Assembly (NCBI GenBank): GCA_007844125.1
Contig: CM017561.1
Span: forward strand, 33,805,406 to 33,869,405
From: Sinonovacula constricta
Taxonomy: Eukaryota; Mollusca; Bivalvia; Cardiida; Solecurtidae
Direction: 5' to 3'
DNA length: 64,000 nucleotides
Position numbers and translations under genes: made by a program. Within the stretch, counting starts at the first letter, position 1. Each line of letters starts with the position of its first letter. Below, in pieces: positions 61,324 through 64,000 of this stretch. The notes beneath the pieces are model-generated. The model saw only the letters and a program-made list of their open reading frames with translations, was not told the DNA's origin and did not search any database.

Positions 61324-61544
61324 CTAAAGAGGAAGTAAAAAGTACCTTTGTTAGCTTTTAAATACATTATTTAATTGCGCACGGCGGTAGTGCCTAGTGC
61401 AACACTTATTATTTAAATAATGAAGCAAAAAAAATTGCCAGAAAAACATTATTCACATCTTCTTTTATCACACAACCTACCGCGCGAGCGTAAGGTAACT
61501 CTCATGCGTTATTTTTGGTTACTCACTAATTAGTTATCGTAGTG

Positions 61545-61571
61545 TGACGTCATTATCGTAGTGTGACGTCA
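61545..61571. promoter_or_regulatory. Two consensus CREs (TGACGTCA) in a 19-bp tandem duplication
   Basis: TATCGTAGTGTGACGTCAT occurs twice in direct succession, giving perfect TGACGTCA palindromes at 61545-61552 and 61564-61571. They lie about 220 bp upstream (minus-strand sense) of the transporter exon at 61323, so within an intron or an alternative promoter. CREB/ATF binding is known for the motif; function here is inferred. Confidence 0.4.
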
Positions 61572-61599
61572 TTAAGGCTGTGTTGTGTATATATCAATT

Positions 61600-62450
61600 C
61601 CTCATCACTTAGTTGTCGCCGTTTTATGGATTTTGTTGAACAATTTCATTTTAATAAATAAAAAATAACATTTTAGTCATGATGTAAACGAATCTGTTCC
61701 CTGTTTATGGAAAATGACCGAGTAAAGAGTGGAACTATTTTTTGTGCGGATTCTCCCAAACCGAATTACACATGTCGAGGCCAATTGTTCATACTATAAA
61801 AAGATGATGCATTGTAAACAAAAGACAGCTGATGTTTTGGTTATGTGATAAATAGAATCTAAAATTCGTGGGCATTAGGTACTGAAAATATTAAACTCGT
61901 TGTCTGAAACGATACGAAAGTTTAACTCAACTCGTTTAATATTTCAGTACCTAATTACCACTCATATCAGATCCTCTATTTAACAAGTTCTCTTGAAATG
62001 TGATATTGTCTTATTTAAAACAGCAAAATGGCGAATGGGTAAAATAGATAAATTAATCCGAAAGCTAATTTTCATTTTTTTTATAATAATGCTTGTAAAT
62101 ACTAAAGACTGTTTTTTTTTTAATATATCGCAATGCCACATCTTTGGTCATTGGACCAGCGTCCAGTTATTGCTGGTGGAGGGGGACAACACATTTCTGG
62201 TTAGATCAGCTGAAAGATATGTATTCACCCCGACTGCAGCAGGAATCCCCCCCTGGCCTAGTAGTCATTTAAAGTTACGAGTCAACGGTTCTACCAATCG
62301 GTCAAGGGAGCCTCTTAGATTAAAGATTAATTGCTTTTTGACCCTCTCGTCGGCGCTTATGTTGGTTAATTCATTGTTAGTATCCATTGCCCGAACGGCG
62401 TCAAATATATTACTTTAAACTAAGAATACTTGTGCACTACCAAATTTAAT
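61600..62450. other. No secure gene
   Basis: Includes a short minus-strand frame at about 62262-62400 (MDTNNELTNISADERVKKQ...) that is balanced in composition but has no recognised family. It may be a transposon fragment. Confidence 0.3.
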
Positions 62451-62459
62451 TTCATTCTC

Positions 62460-62900
62460 TAGATAGTCCAATCTGGTGTCTTCCCAGATGCTAGGGAAGG
62501 CCCTCAAACAAATGAGATTGTTGGAAGTCCATATAAAACAAATGTGTTACTAAATGACTTGCCCGGTCAAGCTCTGGTTGATAGTGGCTCAATGGTTACA
62601 ACACTTTGTTCTTCCTATTTCAGTTCATTGAAACATATTTTTTTCAACAGGTCCTACAGATTTAGGATGTGCGTCTTCTGTCAAGCACCAAATTGAGCTA
62701 ACAGATCATAAACCCTTTCAGGAACCATATAGGAGTATACCACCTGGAATGTATGAAGGAGTTCGAGAGCATGTAAAAGAAATGCTTAAGTTGGTGCTAT
62801 TCGAGAGTCGCACTCTCCTTTCTCTTCTTATGTTGTTCTTGTTCGGAAGAAAGATGGTTCTTACATCAATAGGTCAGGTAAATTTATTACCTTCTTTCGT
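62460..62900 (+). pseudogene. Ty3/gypsy-type LTR-retrotransposon pol fragment (protease to RT start), broken
   Basis: ALVDSGSMVTTL (about 62569-62604) is a retropepsin active-site motif (D-S-G in place of D-T-G). After it come GCASSVKHQIELTD and PYRSIPPG (about 62666-62750), the segment just before the gypsy RT domain. The frame breaks between protease and RT and shifts again at about 62792. Neither LTRs nor integrase are seen. Dead copy of a retrotransposon. Confidence 0.7.
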
Positions 62901-62949
62901 TTTATGTTTTTATTTTTTGTGTTGCTTTTGGTTTATGAACAGGTAACAA

Positions 62950-63224
62950 TATCCAGCACTGAGAAGAAATGGAGATCACTGTGTACTAACAATACATAAT
63001 GATTATTTGTTAGCATTGGCTAGTATAAAGGCTTAAGCCCCCGGACCCCACTTATAATTGCGAATTACTTCAGAAACTTCCCAGATACGCGCCTGACAGT
63101 CAGACCTATGTTTAAGTTAGTACATGCTCGATATACAACTTATTAAAATCCATCTTTAATAAATCATACCAAATGCGGGCCCTTAACTAACGCTTAAATA
63201 GAATTTAACTTTATATAATAGGCC

Positions 63225-63286
<62 letters not shown>

Positions 63287-64000
63287 TATAATAAATCAAC
63301 AACAATTCGACTATGACCCTATGCAAGGACTTCTATGCAGCCGAATGACAACGAACGTTGATCTGCTTCGATAATTATACTTTTCCCCAGAAATCGCCCA
63401 CCAAACAATTCGCTGATTCACCCATAGGGAGATTCGCCCCAAAAGTTTGAGCGATTCTCCAAACAATGGGTGATTCACCAAATGGGTAAAAAACTTTCAT
63501 AGTTGTGACGTAATCGTTGATGCTTAACTTGTAATTTACTAAATGGTTATGTTTTCAACTGTGCATGTGCAACAAACCACGCATTCTGGCCTGACTACTT
63601 CCCTTGGGACAAGTTTGAACACGCCAAGACGATGGACAGTTTGAATGGTGACTATATCCCATATATAGATTTGACAAAGTGAACAGGATATAGAAACACA
63701 AGGAATTCTAAGGATTAACTCACTGGTAAATAGTCATTGAGCTTTCCTAACGTATACAAAACCGTTTATGAGTAAGCAATACATCAGTATAATGGCGGAT
63801 CTAATAAGTACTTGCCAGAAATGCACATCAATGATTTATGTTTTTGATTGTAACGAATTAAGAAACAAAAAGAAAGATTGAACGTGTACCATTGTACACT
63901 GCATGCATATTTATCAGACATTATTTGATTAGGATTCCAGCATTATGTATGAACATTAAGATCATTATACACTTGCAGTGTAAACAAACAGACATGTGTT
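62950..64000. other. No gene seen; microsatellite and short repeats
   Basis: Contains (AAT)n at 63225-63286 and GATTC(A/G)CC-type short repeats at 63414-63485. The transporter's upstream exons were searched for here on the minus strand and not found. Confidence 0.4.
63225..63286. repeat. (AAT)n microsatellite
   Basis: About 20 uninterrupted AAT triplets. Confidence 0.95.

Noticed and set aside
61400..64000. N-terminal exons of the transporter
   Set aside because: No minus-strand block with the MCT family's first-helix motif was found; those exons probably lie beyond the window.

Overview
This is eukaryotic, AT-rich, repeat-rich genomic DNA. Coding exons are short, have canonical GT-AG borders and sit in long introns. 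The repeats (tRNA-headed SINEs, MITEs, satellite arrays, an element beginning AGCTCACCTGAGC) and the exon layout suggest a mollusc, most likely a bivalve. That assignment is inference; no species is claimed.

Layout. 1-1.3 kb: broken tail of a non-LTR retrotransposon. 2.9-5.2 kb: minus-strand exons of an unrecognised tyrosine-rich protein. 5.4-20 kb: mostly repeats, with a Harbinger-like transposase fragment at 8.5 kb, microsatellites at 12.1-12.5 kb, and a ~61-bp satellite at 17.4-20.1 kb whose two flanks lie in opposite orientation and which is interrupted by a MITE. 20.9-55.0 kb: one large Rap1 small-GTPase gene on the plus strand. 58.6-61.3 kb: the C-terminal half of a monocarboxylate-transporter-like (SLC16-type) gene on the minus strand, with a displaced partial copy of its last exon. 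62.5-62.9 kb: a decayed Ty3/gypsy-type pol fragment.

Central observation. Rap1 has four constant coding exons (24341-27031) followed by two complete alternative 3' modules. Module a (32680-32820 + 35428-35550) ends in the CAAX box CQLL. Module b (51140-51289 + 52354-52474) ends in CLLL. These are the two C-termini that vertebrates encode with separate RAP1B and RAP1A genes. Both predicted proteins are 187 residues. In both modules the stop-bearing exon has a strong splice donor shortly after the stop (24 and 31 nt), and a good acceptor lies downstream (46663 and 53354), so the duplicated unit appears to include a 3'UTR intron.

The 3'UTR intron of module a is filled by a ~10.2-kb minisatellite of 48/47-bp units (35912-46082, about 210 copies by length). 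One degenerate unit lies in the corresponding 3'UTR intron of module b (about 53236-53278). Reading: the seed unit was there before the module duplicated and expanded on one side only, so a giant array now separates the two alternative ends of one signalling gene.

All splice structures are read from sequence and need transcript data.
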